This document shows positions 51,646 through 63,180 of a stretch of DNA of 64,000 bases, in pieces. Position numbers and translations under genes: made by a program. Numbering within the stretch: the stretch's first letter is position 1; every line of letters starts with the position of its first letter. Below the pieces are notes generated by a model. The model saw nothing but the letters and a program-made list of their open reading frames with translations, ran no database searches and was not told the DNA's origin. This DNA is from Anodontia alba (lineage: Eukaryota > Mollusca > Bivalvia > Lucinida > Lucinidae), in NCBI GenBank assembly GCA_964016985.1, contig OZ024828.1, forward strand, positions 77,831,869-77,895,868. Direction: 5' to 3'.

Positions 51646-51861
51646 ATTTGCCCTAAGTATTTCGGACAGGCTGACCTCAACTAACAGCATAGTGTAGACC
51701 CAAACTGGATGTCACGAAATGAAGCATCTGATCAGGGTCTATGTTTGCCACTTGCCAAGACTATTTTTGGACACAATCAGCGGTGAAAAAGAACTTATTA
51801 AATTTTGGGTGAAATACGGTAAGAAATTATTGTGACCAAATACTTAGGGTAAATATGGTAC
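51646..51861 (+). mobile_element. Core-1 MITE, ACCCTAAGTATTCGGACA family, diverged
   Basis: TTTGCCCTAAGTATTTCGGA is mirrored by CCAAATACTTAGGGTAAATA; the hairpin core is decayed. Confidence 0.65.
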
Positions 51862-52024
51862 ATTAAAATATTGTCATCTCATCCATAAATGTAACACACT
51901 ATGTCTTGATGAACTGATTTACTCAGCAATATATTAAATATTATTAATATAGCACCAAATATCCACACAACCTCACAAAACAATAACTGACAAATTCTAT
52001 ATCCAACACAAGAGTCACTGTGAG

Positions 52025-52232
52025 TTAAGGGAAATGATACACTTTCAGGGGAGGCAACTTAATTTAAACTGTTTTTGACTCTCTTTTGAAAAGGGGTCCA
52101 CTCTAAAAGGAAAGAATTTGCTCCCCCTTTTTAGAAGGGAACTGGTATCTAGAAAGCAACCAGGAAGTCACAAAAGTTGTCTCCCATGTGAAAAATGGCA
52201 GAAAATTTATTAAGTGTATCATGTCCCCTTAA
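52025..52232 (+). mobile_element. GATACACTTTCAGGGGAGGC-type element flanked by TTAA
   Basis: TTAAGGGAAATGATACACTT to GTGTATCATGTCCCCTTAA; facing GAAAAGGGGTCCACTC and CCCCCTTTTTAGAAGG. Confidence 0.8.
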
Positions 52233-52549
52233 GATGATAAACTACCAAGAGATATCACCCTGACCAGAAAATAGCTGCCTCCTTCTCAAAGGGGTAGGGG
52301 TTTCTTTTAGAGGAAATTGTTTGCTCACATGGAATCGAAGTATTTTCTTTATGAGTAGCTTTCCGCTAAAATGTGATTACAGACAGACCTACATATTTAT
52401 TTACAGTTAGAAAGGTTATTATAATCAGGAAAAAAAAGTTCTCCTACATTGGAGTGATGTCCCTTTGAAAAGGGAAGCAAAAAGTTTCATTTTAGGGCCC
52501 TCGCTCTTAGAGGTGCATCCATTCAGTTCAACACTTTGCATGCCATTTA

Positions 52550-52767
52550 GTTCAACAATTTGCATGCTGGGTAAAAAATTCAGCAGACGACATTTTGAAA
52601 ATATTTTTCTTCTTTTTTTTTCTAGAAATTAGGATTTGATATTTCTTTCAAATTGTTTCCAGATGAGATAATTTGCTTGAAATTTCAAACTTATTTTCTA
52701 GGAAAAATAAGTAAAATGTCATCAGTCTGTTGTCTGCTGAACTGGCCAACAGCATGTTAAGAGTTAA
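52550..52767 (+). mobile_element. Core-2 MITE
   Basis: TTTGCATGCTGGGTAAAAAA, GCAGACGACATTTTG; GATATTTCTTTCAAATTGTT faces GATAATTTGCTTGAAATTTC; the end is AGCATGTTAAGAGTTAA. Confidence 0.7.
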
Positions 52768-52797
52768 ACAATCATACATTATGTAAGATCCACAAGA

Positions 52798-52915
52798 AAT
52801 AATGAAAGCACACAAAAGGTTAAATAATGAAGCACACAAAAGGTCAAATAATGAAGCACACAAAAGGTCAATAATGAAGCACACAAAAAGTCAAATAACG
52901 AAGCACACAAAAAGG
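52798..52915. repeat. Tandem repeat, about 23 bp x 5
   Basis: AATGAAGCACACAAAAGGTC followed by AAATA recurs five times with one- or two-base changes. Confidence 0.92.
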
Positions 52916-53074
52916 TTACTGTCATGTCAGAGACAGATTCTTCGGTCACTGGTATAAAAACATCAGATTATTAAAAACACATACAAACAGGGTTAAAAGA
53001 CAAACCGCTACAGAAAGAACTACAACATCAAATCAAGTTTAGTCAAAGGCAAGCAAAAATTTTTTTTTTTTTTT

Positions 53075-53290
53075 TTGATTTGGGTTTTACGGTCCTTTCA
53101 AAAATATTTCACTTATATCGAGCCGATCGTTCATCGAAGGTGGGCGAAAAACGGAGAACCCGGAGAAAAACCACCTGACCATCCGTAAGCAGAACTTGGC
53201 TTTCCCACATATGACCCGAGCGAGGCTCGAACCACAGCGGTGAGAAACCTAATGGATTGAGAGTCAACTCTCTTATCCACTAGGCTAAAA
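53075..53290 (-). repeat. tRNA-derived SINE, minus strand
   Basis: On the minus strand the head reads TAGCCTAGTGGATAAGAG (A-box) and GGTTCGAGCCTCG (B-box). The tail is the T run at 53057-53077 beside TTTGGGTTTTACGG. Confidence 0.8.
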
Positions 53291-53441
53291 CTTTTGTAAT
53301 GGATGGTGTCTGTCACATGACAACATACTTTGTCTGAAGAGATGTTCGGTCATCACTAGCAAAGACTTTTATATAAACAGTGTGATTTGCTGTTGTTACA
53401 AGTGTTGGTTGATTCAACTAATGTTCAAACATATCTAAATA

Positions 53442-53802
53442 CAGTATAAACTCAACGGCTCGAACCCGGATAGGTTGTTTACCCTGGATGATTTGAACTC
53501 GTTTTTCAGTCCCCACAAAATCCTTCCAATAGCTCAAGGAAACAAATATTTAGGGATTGTTTTTTTTTATTTTATCATGGAATTGTATGTTGTGTGTACT
53601 CAATAGAATTGCCTCATCGAGGCAATTCTAATGAGTACACTCAACATACAATCATTGTGTAGAAAATACAAAATATTTCCCTAAATTATAGCTATTTGCT
53701 TTCTGACCTGGCGCCATGATTAACCTTCAGTGGCTCAAACTACCCATGTCTCGAACGAATTTCTGTGGTCCCAACGATGTTCGATCCATTAAGGCTTGAC
53801 TG
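53442..53802. mobile_element. Pogo-type MITE flanked by TA with nested GTACTCATTAG hairpin
   Basis: CAGTATAAACTCAACGGCTC pairs with the complement of TTAAGGCTTGACTG. The hairpin MITE occupies about 53565-53690 (TGTGTGTACTCAATAGAATT and mirror). Confidence 0.75.
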
Positions 53803-54094
53803 TAATTGAAGGCTGAGTTATAATGCTCCTTTTCTTATGCATGATTTGACTACCCCATGTACACATGAAAACTAAAAAAAAAATCAGCATGACCCCTTGC
53901 AGATTGATCAGGGGCTACAGTCTTCAATACTAACAGACCCTTATCAAAATATGGTTTATTACAAAGGTGTGCAAGCTGACATGAGTATACCATTCATATA
54001 TGAAGTAAGAGTCAAGACTTTTCCAACCACAGCAAACATAGCTATAGATCAGGGTACTTTTTTCAACCAGAACATATTAATTTTTTTTTCTTAT

Positions 54095-54225
54095 TTTTCC
54101 ATAATGGAGCATGGACTTTTTTCACATTCTCAAATTATGGCAGTGACTCTCCTCTTTTTCCATCCATTATTGATGGAAAAAGACCAGAGTCGCTGCCATA
54201 ATTTGAGAGAGTGAAAATAAGCCAT
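54095..54225. repeat. Long hairpin (CATGGACTTTTTTCACATTC)
   Basis: CTCAAATTATGGCAGTGACT and CTTTTTCCATC pair with GATGGAAAAAG and GTCGCTGCCATAATTTGAGA around the loop CATTATT. The frame 53897-54214 crosses it and is not a gene. Confidence 0.8.
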
Positions 54226-54234
54226 GTAAAGCAA

Positions 54235-54350
54235 ATATATTATTTTTCCAGGAAAACATACTTTGTAAGTACTCATTAGAAGCACCCTGGTGAGATGCTT
54301 GTAATGAGTACCTATAACATTTTTATGGAGAAATAAGAAAAATATTTAGT
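54235..54350. mobile_element. GTACTCATTAG-type hairpin MITE
   Basis: GTAAGTACTCATTAGAAGCA and GATGCTTGTAATGAGTACCT. Confidence 0.75.
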
Positions 54351-54479
54351 TGAATATTATCTTATCTAGAGCTACAGGAAAATTATGTAAATGCCCACAA
54401 ATGTAGTACAAGCCTAATCCACACTTTCAACTCCGTTAGGGTACAAAGAAAACATTTTTTATGTCATATGATGTGCTAC

Positions 54480-54695
54480 CATATATACCCTAAGTATTCG
54501 GACACCTAAACTCCTTACCATACTTGTTCTAAAATTTGAACAAGTATTTTTTACTACACGATGTGTCTAAAAATTGCCAGATGAGTGGCAAACAGTGTAC
54601 ACCCTGATGAGATGCCGCATTCTGCGGCATCTCATCTGGGTCTACACTGTTTGCTCAGGCTTGTCTGTCCGAATACATATGAAAAATACAGTATG
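54480..54695 (-). mobile_element. Core-1 MITE, ACCCTAAGTATTCGGACA family
   Basis: TACCCTAAGTATTCGGACAC; hairpin 54588-54653 has the perfect apex GATGCCGCATTCTGCGGCAT; right end GTCTGTCCGAATACATATGA. Confidence 0.85.
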
Positions 54696-55049
54696 TAAAA
54701 TTGCCACCTTATTAAGAACTACATCTAGATATGTGTACACACTACATACATGCACCTACCTAGTGCGATGTCAAGGAATGTAGGTCAGTGAACAACATTC
54801 TTGCTCTGACATTGACTAAAAATGCTGCTATTTTAAGTCTGAGAAAAAATGCAACAGCCCAACTATGTAACTTTCAGTAGGTCTAGAACCTGTGATATGA
54901 ATCTTGACCCAATTTCAAAAAAGTGATCCAAATTCTAAACAAGTTTTGCAAAGCGACCTTGTCTCTCTAGAGTGTTAATTCAAAGAAGGCACTCTAGAGC
55001 ATATAAAGGGACTAAGAAATAAATGTGACCCGATTTCTAAAAATAAAAA

Positions 55050-55490
55050 CGTTAAACTATAATACCTCGCCATTATTGTGTTGTGGGCAGATAATTTGTC
55101 AAACATTGACGAAATTTGCCCATTAGCAATCCCAAACAAGATCTCCATAATATCAATGCACATACCGAGTTTGGTGAAAATCCGTTGATATTTACTCAAG
55201 TTATCATCTGGAAACAAAAATATGGGCGTGTCTTGGCAGATAACTCCGTAAAAATTTGACGAAATTTGCCCATTAGCAATCCCAAACCAGATCTTAACAA
55301 TATTAATGCACATACCAAGTTTGGAGAAAATCCATTGATGTTTACTCAAGTTATCATCCAGAAACAAAAAACGGACGGACAAACAGACGGATGGGAGCAT
55401 GGACGTATGACTTACGGCATACGGACAGACAAACTGACATCCAACGTGAAACCATAATACCCCGCCACTATCGTGTGGTGGGGTATAAAA
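55050..55490 (-). repeat. Tandem-repeat element, inverted, 2 units
   Basis: Complete with both ends: ATAATACCTCGCCATTATTG on one side and ACCCCGCCACTATCGTGTGG then TGGGGTATAAAA on the other. Confidence 0.85.
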
Positions 55491-56190
55491 ACAATGCAGG
55501 TTACAAATGTATATGGGCTTGAATAATAACCTTACCTTGTGTAAATTCTAAGTATGAACCATATACAATATAATATCTGAGACTGATATATGAAAGTGAA
55601 CTTTCAGTAGGTCACAGTGATCTGTGAACATGCAAAGTAATTTTGAATTAAATGATATTAAATTCCAAGAATATGCCATTCAGTAAGTGCTGAGTGTGAG
55701 ATATGAATGTGACTCAATTCCTAAAAAAAAATAGGACAGGCTGAACTATGATCTTGCGTTGTCTCATTTTCTTATAATAATAAATTTGAAGTAGGAAAGC
55801 TATAGTATGTCTAGGGATTGAGCTATTAATGTGATTCTTTAAAACAAGTAAATTATGAAGACCAACAGTCTTGCACAGAGACCAGAAAAACTGTAAATAT
55901 GAACATTATAGCAGGTCTATGGATGGATTTAAATTTCTAGAAATAGGTCACTAACTTTAGAACATATACCGGTATATCATGTGATGACCTGAACATGTAC
56001 TTGATGAATTTAAGTGCAAAGCCTGGAACCTAAGGCATGTTTGGGCACTGAGATATAACCAGAGCATAACAATAATATCTATAAGCTGAGGGCAATTAAG
56101 AAAAAAACATAGGTCAACATGACAGATGATGGTTGGGATGCCTCTCTGTCTGAACAGACATATTCATTTTTTAAGTTACACAGATACAAT
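55491..56190. other. Unclassified AT-rich sequence
   Basis: I see no gene and no listed repeat. CTTTCAGTAGGTC and related text recur loosely near 54870 and 55600. Confidence 0.35.
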
Positions 56191-56194
56191 TTTA

Positions 56195-56510
56195 ACAAAA
56201 TCTACCTCTTACAGAAAACCATCACCAAAACATGCCCATGTAATTTTGACCTCCTTAAACCCCACTTTTATATAGTAAAGCTGGGGTTTACAGGGGTATA
56301 CATTATTTTTCTTATTTCTGCTCAAAAACATAGATTGTGGGTACTCGTTAGAACCGCCTCATCGAGGCGGTTCTAACGAGTACCCACAATCTATGTTTTG
56401 AGCAGAAATATGAAAAATATCAGAATTTTTATCTGAAAACTTTCAGATATTTTGTGGTGAAAATTTCAATATACTTGAATAGGCGCGTTTTCGTAATGTT
56501 AACCTGAAGC
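56195..56510. mobile_element. Long GTACTCATTAG-type MITE, best copy
   Basis: Perfect central hairpin GTGGGTACTCGTTAGAACCG / CGGTTCTAACGAGTACCCAC; outer AAACATAGATTGTG pairs with CACAATCTATGTTT; ends in GAATAGGCGCGTTTTCGTAA. Confidence 0.9.
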
Positions 56511-56636
56511 CAATGGGATAAAAGCTTGGTCAGTCAACCACGAAATACTCATCAAGGTAACATAAAATAACAGATGCACAGAATCATGTAGCACAACCCA
56601 AACACTAGATGCTCCAACTACTTCAAGGAAGGGGCA

Positions 56637-56822
56637 TTAACACTTAGCACTCTAGATAAAATTTTCAGCAGACAACATTCTTAATTTTCCAAGAAAACAG
56701 GTTTTGACATTTCATGCAAGTTGCATTGACAATTTGCATGAAATGTCAAAACCTGGGAAAAATCTGGGAAAAAATATCAATTTGTTGTCTGCTGAATTAT
56801 TCAACAGAGTGGTAAAGGTTAA
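56637..56822 (+). mobile_element. Core-2 MITE, GCTTAGCACTCTGGG family
   Basis: TTAACACTTAGCACTCTAGA to AGAGTGGTAAAGGTTAA; facing GACATTTCATGCAAGTTGCA and TTGCATGAAATGTCAAAACC. Confidence 0.85.
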
Positions 56823-56954
56823 AATAAGCACTTGGCAAGAGATCTTACAGCTGTTAATAGAAAGTAAAACAGAAACACACACTGAACCAACTTTATAATA
56901 CATCTAATTAAAAGACACATACAAGCCATGACATGCAGAATGTAGCGTATCATA

Positions 56955-57235
56955 TCATCACGAAAACATACCTATATAATTTTGACCCCCTTAAACCCCA
57001 CTTTTATATAGTAAAACTGGGGTTTACAGGGGTATACATTATTTTTCTTATTTCTGCTCAAAAACATAGTGGGTCTCGTTAGAACTGCCTCAGTGAGATG
57101 GTTCTAATAAGTATGCACAATCTATGTTTTTGAGCAGAAATATGAAAAATATCAGAATTTTTCATCTGAAAACTTTCAGTTTTTGGTGGTGAAATTTTCA
57201 ATACATTTGAATAGGGTTTTTTGTAATGTTTACAT
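56955..57235. mobile_element. Long GTACTCATTAG-type MITE
   Basis: CATCACGAAAACATACCTAT start; central arms partly decayed (GGGTCTCGTTAGAACTGCCT). Confidence 0.8.
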
Positions 57236-57644
57236 AAACTTCTAGCCCAAATTACAAAGCATGACTGTGCAGTCTGATCAGGGTCTAGAACTTTGCATGC
57301 ATATATGGACCTTCCTGAAGCAATGGCAGTAACTGGTCAGACTGCTTGCATTCACAGAACTACTGGGTTTTGTGTATTTCTAGGTCAATATAAAACATAA
57401 TGCAGAGACCCTGACAGGACTACAATGTACTCTGATCATATACTGTTTTCAAACTAATTACCAAACTGTGCAGCTTGTTGTTTTTTTGTTGTTGTTTTTT
57501 TTTAAATTACTAGAAAAACATGTGGTAAAATGGCTGCCTAACAGAAGCACCTTTAAAGAAAGATCAGCAGGATTTCTTGAGGAGAATATTTTAATGATAC
57601 ATACACATTACTATTTCTGATTTCTTAACAAAAGTTTGTATTAA

Positions 57645-57850
57645 GGGTATGGTAAACATTCTGAAATTAGGTAAACACTTTTTTCTGACAAAATGGCAAA
57701 TGAAAACAGTGCAAAACCAGATAAGACTGGAGCAGTCTGATCACGGTCTAGACTGTTTGCCATTCAACCAAGTAATTTCTGGAACAAATGCATGAAAACA
57801 AAATAGGCAGAAATGTATGGAATAAAATGTTTGAAATTCTAGGGTATTTA
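57645..57850. mobile_element. Core-1 MITE, degraded
   Basis: GTGCAAAACCAGATAAGACT and GGTCTAGACTGTTTGCCATT with flank TTTGAAATTCTAGGGTATTT. Confidence 0.6.
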
Positions 57851-58039
57851 ATGTAGTCATCAAAAATGGCTGTCAGTGCTGATTCTAACAAGTATGCTTT
57901 TATTGTTAACTGTGTATTGGGGTAATTAGGTTGGACATGGTATACAATGTACAGAAGGGGTTTGTGGGGTTCAGTCAAACCCCCCTTTGACTTTAAATTT
58001 CATTTTCATGGGTATTTTGGATCAGTTTGATAAAGTTGG

Positions 58040-58240
58040 GATACCCTATTCACCCTAAATATTCACATCCCTTACTCTTTACCTTCTATTTCACTTCAAC
58101 AAGTCCATTTTATTTCCTGTAAATGTCTGTAAAATTGCTAGTTGAGTGGCAAACAGTGTAGACCCTGATCAGATGCTGCATTCAGTAGCATCTGATCAGG
58201 GTCTACAATGTTTGCTTAGGCCTGTTTGTCAGAATATGTA
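58040..58240 (-). mobile_element. Core-1 MITE, ACCCTAAGTATTCGGACA family
   Basis: TTCACCCTAAATATTCACAT; hairpin 58149-58215 has the apex GATGCTGCATTCAGTAGCAT. Confidence 0.75.
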
Positions 58241-58669
58241 GCGTAAGAAAGATAATATGATCAAATCAAATCCCTTCGAAAATCATCCTGGATCTCCACT
58301 GTGGGCAGACTCCAAAAAGATAATACAAATGTTGGTCAATCTATGTGTTTTTTGCATACATATTATGGTAAGATTTTGCTTGTCACAGATTATATGGTCA
58401 ATATTCTAATATCTAAATGAGCTGTCATGCATAAAGAGTACTTTACACCAATGCAATCTGAAAAAACAACAACAAAAAAAAAACAAAGACAAAACAAAAC
58501 ACCAATTTGCTATTTGCTTGGCAGAATTTACCAGTAAAAAGTGAAGGCTCAGATCAGACTGTGTAGACATGCAGGCTAATCTGCACCATAACATACATTA
58601 AGCTTCCTTTTTGCACGACACAACTTAAGTAATACCACTACAAAATTCGTTATGAGACATGCTGTGGAA

Positions 58670-58875
58670 AAACAGTTCATTATGAAAACACGCCTATTCA
58701 AATATATTGAAAATTTTACAAACAAAACAAAAGGAAAATTTTCAGATAAAAAATTCTGATATTTTTCATATTTCTGCTCGAAACATATATTTTTGGGACT
58801 CATTAGAACTGCCTCGGTGAGGCAGTTCTAACAAGTCCCCACAATCTATGTTTTTGAATAGAAATAAGAAAAATG
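58670..58875. mobile_element. Long GTACTCATTAG-type MITE, right flank replaced
   Basis: CGCCTATTCAAATATATTGA is the inverted end of the family; hairpin GGGACTCATTAGAACTGCCT / AGGCAGTTCTAACAAGTCCC. Confidence 0.8.
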
Positions 58876-58876
58876 A

Positions 58877-59194
58877 AGTTTTTAAAAGTAAAACATATTT
58901 TAACGAGTAATACTTAACCTATAGATAATGTGCTATTCTATTCTGTTTTCACACCTTCCACAGAAAAAAACGACCTTTCAGTCGTTAATTAAAGTCTTAA
59001 ACCAGAAGGTCCCTTAGGCAGTTACCTGTGTGACGTAACTCTTCCCGCTCAATTGACCACGTGTCAGTTTCTTTTATGTGTAAAACAATAGACACAATTA
59101 GGAGAGATAAGCGAGGGTGGGCGGAGGGAGATAATTGATTATCTATAGGTTAAGTATTACTCGTTAAAATATGTTTTACTTTTAAAAAACTTCA
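58877..59194. repeat. 318-bp unit with near-perfect inverted repeats of about 55 bp
   Basis: GAAGTTTTTAAAAGTAAAAC through ACTTAACCTATAGATAAT is mirrored at 59139-59194. Between the arms are GTGTGACGTAACTC and GACCACGTGTCAG (CRE-like and E-box-like). A direct copy of TTAACCTATAGATAATGTGC follows at about 59213. Confidence 0.85.
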
Positions 59195-59199
59195 TTTTA

Positions 59200-62100
59200 A
59201 CTTCATAATACATTAACCTATAGATAATGTGCTAGAATTTGCAGAATAGGAGGGAGGTGCTCTCCTAATTCTAACACCAATAATATCTCACCACTTCTGG
59301 TTAGGAAACTCAAAGGAATCAGATACATTCTAATTCTATATTTAATAGAAAGAATGGTCTAGATTCACAAAATAGCTTTAAGGTGTTATGATCTAACAAC
59401 CTTATATATATTAGTAGACTCTAGAGGAAGCCAGTTCTTAAGTCTCAGAGACCTAACATCGGCCCCCCACTCTTTTTTTCTTTTTGGGAAACAACAATTG
59501 GCTTCAAAAAGAAAAGGGAGTCATTGAGACATAACATAAATATTCCATCGCAAAGTAAGCTAGGAATATAGAAATATTTTGAAAACAAAATTTGTAAAAC
59601 AAAAAGCCAAGACCATACACTGTAAGTAGTCTATGTAGGATCTTGAATAAATAAGGAAAAGTCTACTCGGTGGAGTTTCCTATAGATAACTGACATATGT
59701 AGATATTTTGGATAAAATTCTAGATATGTGAAGCTATGTAATTGTAATAGTCTAAGCTATTAGAATTATAAACTAATTAAATTCTGTTAATTGGAGCGAC
59801 AGGACAGTTTCCGATGAACAGACACAGACTTAAAATAACCATAATGTGTAATTATTTCCCTTGATCAAATTAAAGAAGGGGAGATAATAAAAGTAGATGG
59901 AGTTAACTTAACTATAACTAAGTTATCCATCAGAAGAAAAAAGGTATAGACAAACATAATGGTTAAAACTATTGCTAGACTAATTGTATAACGAATTTTT
60001 AGTCAAGCAATAAAATAATACAGAGTTTGCATATAACTGCTGGGAAGAAAAAACAACTTAAACCATTGATAATTAGTTTTGTCATAGACATATAAAAGCG
60101 TTTGATGTCCTGACAAAAAAAATAAAGAATAAACTGTCAACATCATAACTAAAGAGTTTGACAGACAATAAAAGAGATAAGAATAAGGTTGATCGCAGCA
60201 AACTGTATGACGGTCATAGTTTGGCTAAATCTTACCGTATTGATAAGATTAAGCAATAATAAATAAGCTGGATAGAATCTTTCTATACCAGAAGATTGCC
60301 ATGAAAAGTACTCCTGAGTAAATAATCATGGAAATCAAGAAATGTTAAAAATCCACTTTGATACGAATCAAAATGTTCATAAAAAGAGAAGGACTCAGAG
60401 AAAAAGTAATAGTGTGATAATCTCTGAAGAAAGATTATACAATAATACTGATTATTAATCTCAAAAAACACTTAATTTAAAAGTTAAGAGATAGTATTAC
60501 TATTCTATACGCATATTTAAGAATAGTAAGAAATATATTAATACTAAATAAAAATTATACTACTGAACAAAATTCCCGCTATAAATCATAGGTTAAGCGT
60601 AACTATTATTTAAGCAAGGAATTATTAAACATATAACTCTCTATAAAATTACTGCCCAGAAATTTTATAGATAAACATTCAATCAAATTTTTAGAATTGA
60701 ATATTAATAGAATAAAATCTATGTCTGCATAATTGGTAATTCCTGACATATCAAATTACGTACTCGCAAATGAGTTCAGGAAGAAAATACATATATATAC
60801 TCTCGAGATCTATGTGTAAACCATAGAGAGTAATAATATTATTACCGCGATCCCTGACGGAAGGGTAAAAACATGTATATGAAAGAGATAATAATTAATT
60901 TAACGTCATATAGGTTTAAGATAAAATTTGTTTAATCTTTAACCAATATGCAGCAACAGTGACTCGATATTCTGTATTCGTACGTAGAAAAGGAGTACTT
61001 AGTCATTAGAATTTTGAATGATTGAAATAGAGATAATGGGATCTAAAAGGATGTATCTCCATGAACTGAATCGAAGGATAATATCCATTCTAAAAAACTA
61101 GGGCTTGTTTTAGGCTTAGTTTAACAAGCGTAGAATTGAATTATTTTCAAGTATTCATGAAGTCGTTATGCTCTGAATACTGAGAAAAAAGTTAAAATAT
61201 TGTTTAGGAAATAAAAAAGTGACTGTTCCACAATGTTAGCTAGATTTAAACCTGGAACGTAGCGAGAAGGTCAATCTAATTTAAAAGTAAGATGAGAAAG
61301 ATAAATAATGAAGATAGATATATAAATATCGGAATAATATATTATCTCCAACAATTATCAAATAATCTGAATGTTTAAAGGCATAAATACTACTCGAAAG
61401 TTTATTTACCGAATGTATAATCGGAGAAAACTTTCAGTATGTTCAAAAACGTATCACAAAAGTAAGATCTGACCAGGAACGTAGGTGCAGCACTTACTAA
61501 GTTGTGAAGTTAATATAAACATATTTTATATTAAAATTGAAGCAGTGCATTTCAAAAACATCGACATCTTGAAATGACTTATTGTGTGGAAAAATAAATA
61601 AATATCCAGTTTCGGAAAGATATTTATCTATATATATAGACCATTTTTGATGCGGACTGGAAATCAAGATATTAATCTTTGCATTATTCGCAAACTGAAC
61701 TTGAACTCTTAGCGAGAATTACTATGATCCCTTTAACGAATGTAAACATAAAGGAGGGGTAAAGAGATAATTAAGAGTGTCTTAATTCTTTACCGGCTCG
61801 TAATTAAGGATGTTTTCCCTTTTGTCTAAGCCTAGACTATAGATTGATTAATATAATTATAATAATATCTGCTATTATGAGGTAAACTCTCGTTAATTAA
61901 CCTCTAAGCATATATCAAAAATATATATCAACATAATCTAGAGCTTCGGTAAGTTTAGAGGAAGGAAATGATTGACTTTGGCAGTTTCTGAATAGTTACA
62001 AAGTCAATAAAACAAAATATCAAAAGGAAAGTATTGTATATAAAATCTAATTTAGGCAATAATAATCTGTCACGTACTGAATAATTAATGCCTTTACTAA

Positions 62101-63180
62101 ATATGTATCCATTGTCAATACCAAAGTGCAAGAAAATTTTGATTGACATGGACTCTAGTTATAAATAAAATATTAGAGGTATAGAGCTAGTCGAAGCAAA
62201 ACTATTCCTCAATAAGATAAAGTAGACCTATAATATACGAGGATTAATTGGGTCTAGAATTATAATCATAATAAAATTATTATTCCAATATGAAGAATCT
62301 TCAGCGTAATAGATTCTTACTGAGGCAAAAATATCTGGTATATTGCTATCGTAGTCTTAAATGATCCAGAAGAAAAAATAAAACAGGCAAAGTAAAGAAC
62401 GTATCGAATTATATCTATGCCTAAATATAAGATTTTTTTCTTATTTATTATTTTATAGCAGAGTTTAGACAGAGCACGACTGACCTAGACTCTTATATAA
62501 TCAATCAAAAGATAGTATAAAATAGAATAATAGCTTATCGGATCAACTATTTTCCATGTAGAAAAGGCAAAAGGAAAATATGTACCTCAACTAGAATTTT
62601 AAATCGTAGTAATCTAGAGAGGTAGTGAATAAATAAATAAACTGTTAATTTATTTATCTGGTTGGTGTAAATTTCCGATACCTTAAGAATGAAAAATTAA
62701 TAGAAAGTAGAAAAGATCGATTGCTACTTTCTTGTCAATTTACTCCTTAGATTACATGCTGATTACATATCGGAGCATGTAGAAGAAAAACAGGGGAGGA
62801 AAGAAGAAAAATTTTTATATTTCGTGTATATTTTTCTTCTTATAAATAACGATAGTTTTATAGTTCACCTTTGCCCTAGAGCCGAATAAGGTGAATATGT
62901 AAGAAGTTAATCTCTTTGTAGCGAACAAACGAGATATAATTATAGCTGGAAGTATCTTCTACACTTAGTGAATGAATTGCGAATTTGATCGTAACCGATA
63001 ATTCTTAATTCATTTTCAATAATAAATATATATATAGAATTTAAGTCAAGTTCAAAAGTAACTGGACAGAATTCAACAATATAAATGGCTACTAGTTATT
63101 AGAACCCATCGCTGTCATTCAATAACCTATAATCCAAGACTATACATGTCTATAGTGGTTATATATGAATATATGTTGAG
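59200..63180. other. AT-rich block with no convincing genes and none of the local MITEs
   Basis: Only two frames of about 60 codons occur in the 4 kb (60283-60471 and 61955-62149, both minus) and neither looks coding. None of the hairpin families that recur through the preceding part of the window is present. Near 59462-59487 the minus strand reads as a purine run ending in GTGGGGGG, then CCGATGTTAGG; this resembles a polypurine tract next to an LTR start. I cannot identify the element. Confidence 0.5.

Noticed and set aside
53897..54214. 105-codon open frame
   Set aside because: Its second half is one arm and loop of a long DNA hairpin; the first half has no recognisable domain.
60845..60880. 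Mitochondrial rRNA-like fragment (NUMT) in the AT-rich block
   Set aside because: Only a short GC-rich phrase suggested it; no adjoining mitochondrial gene order or rRNA motif could be followed.
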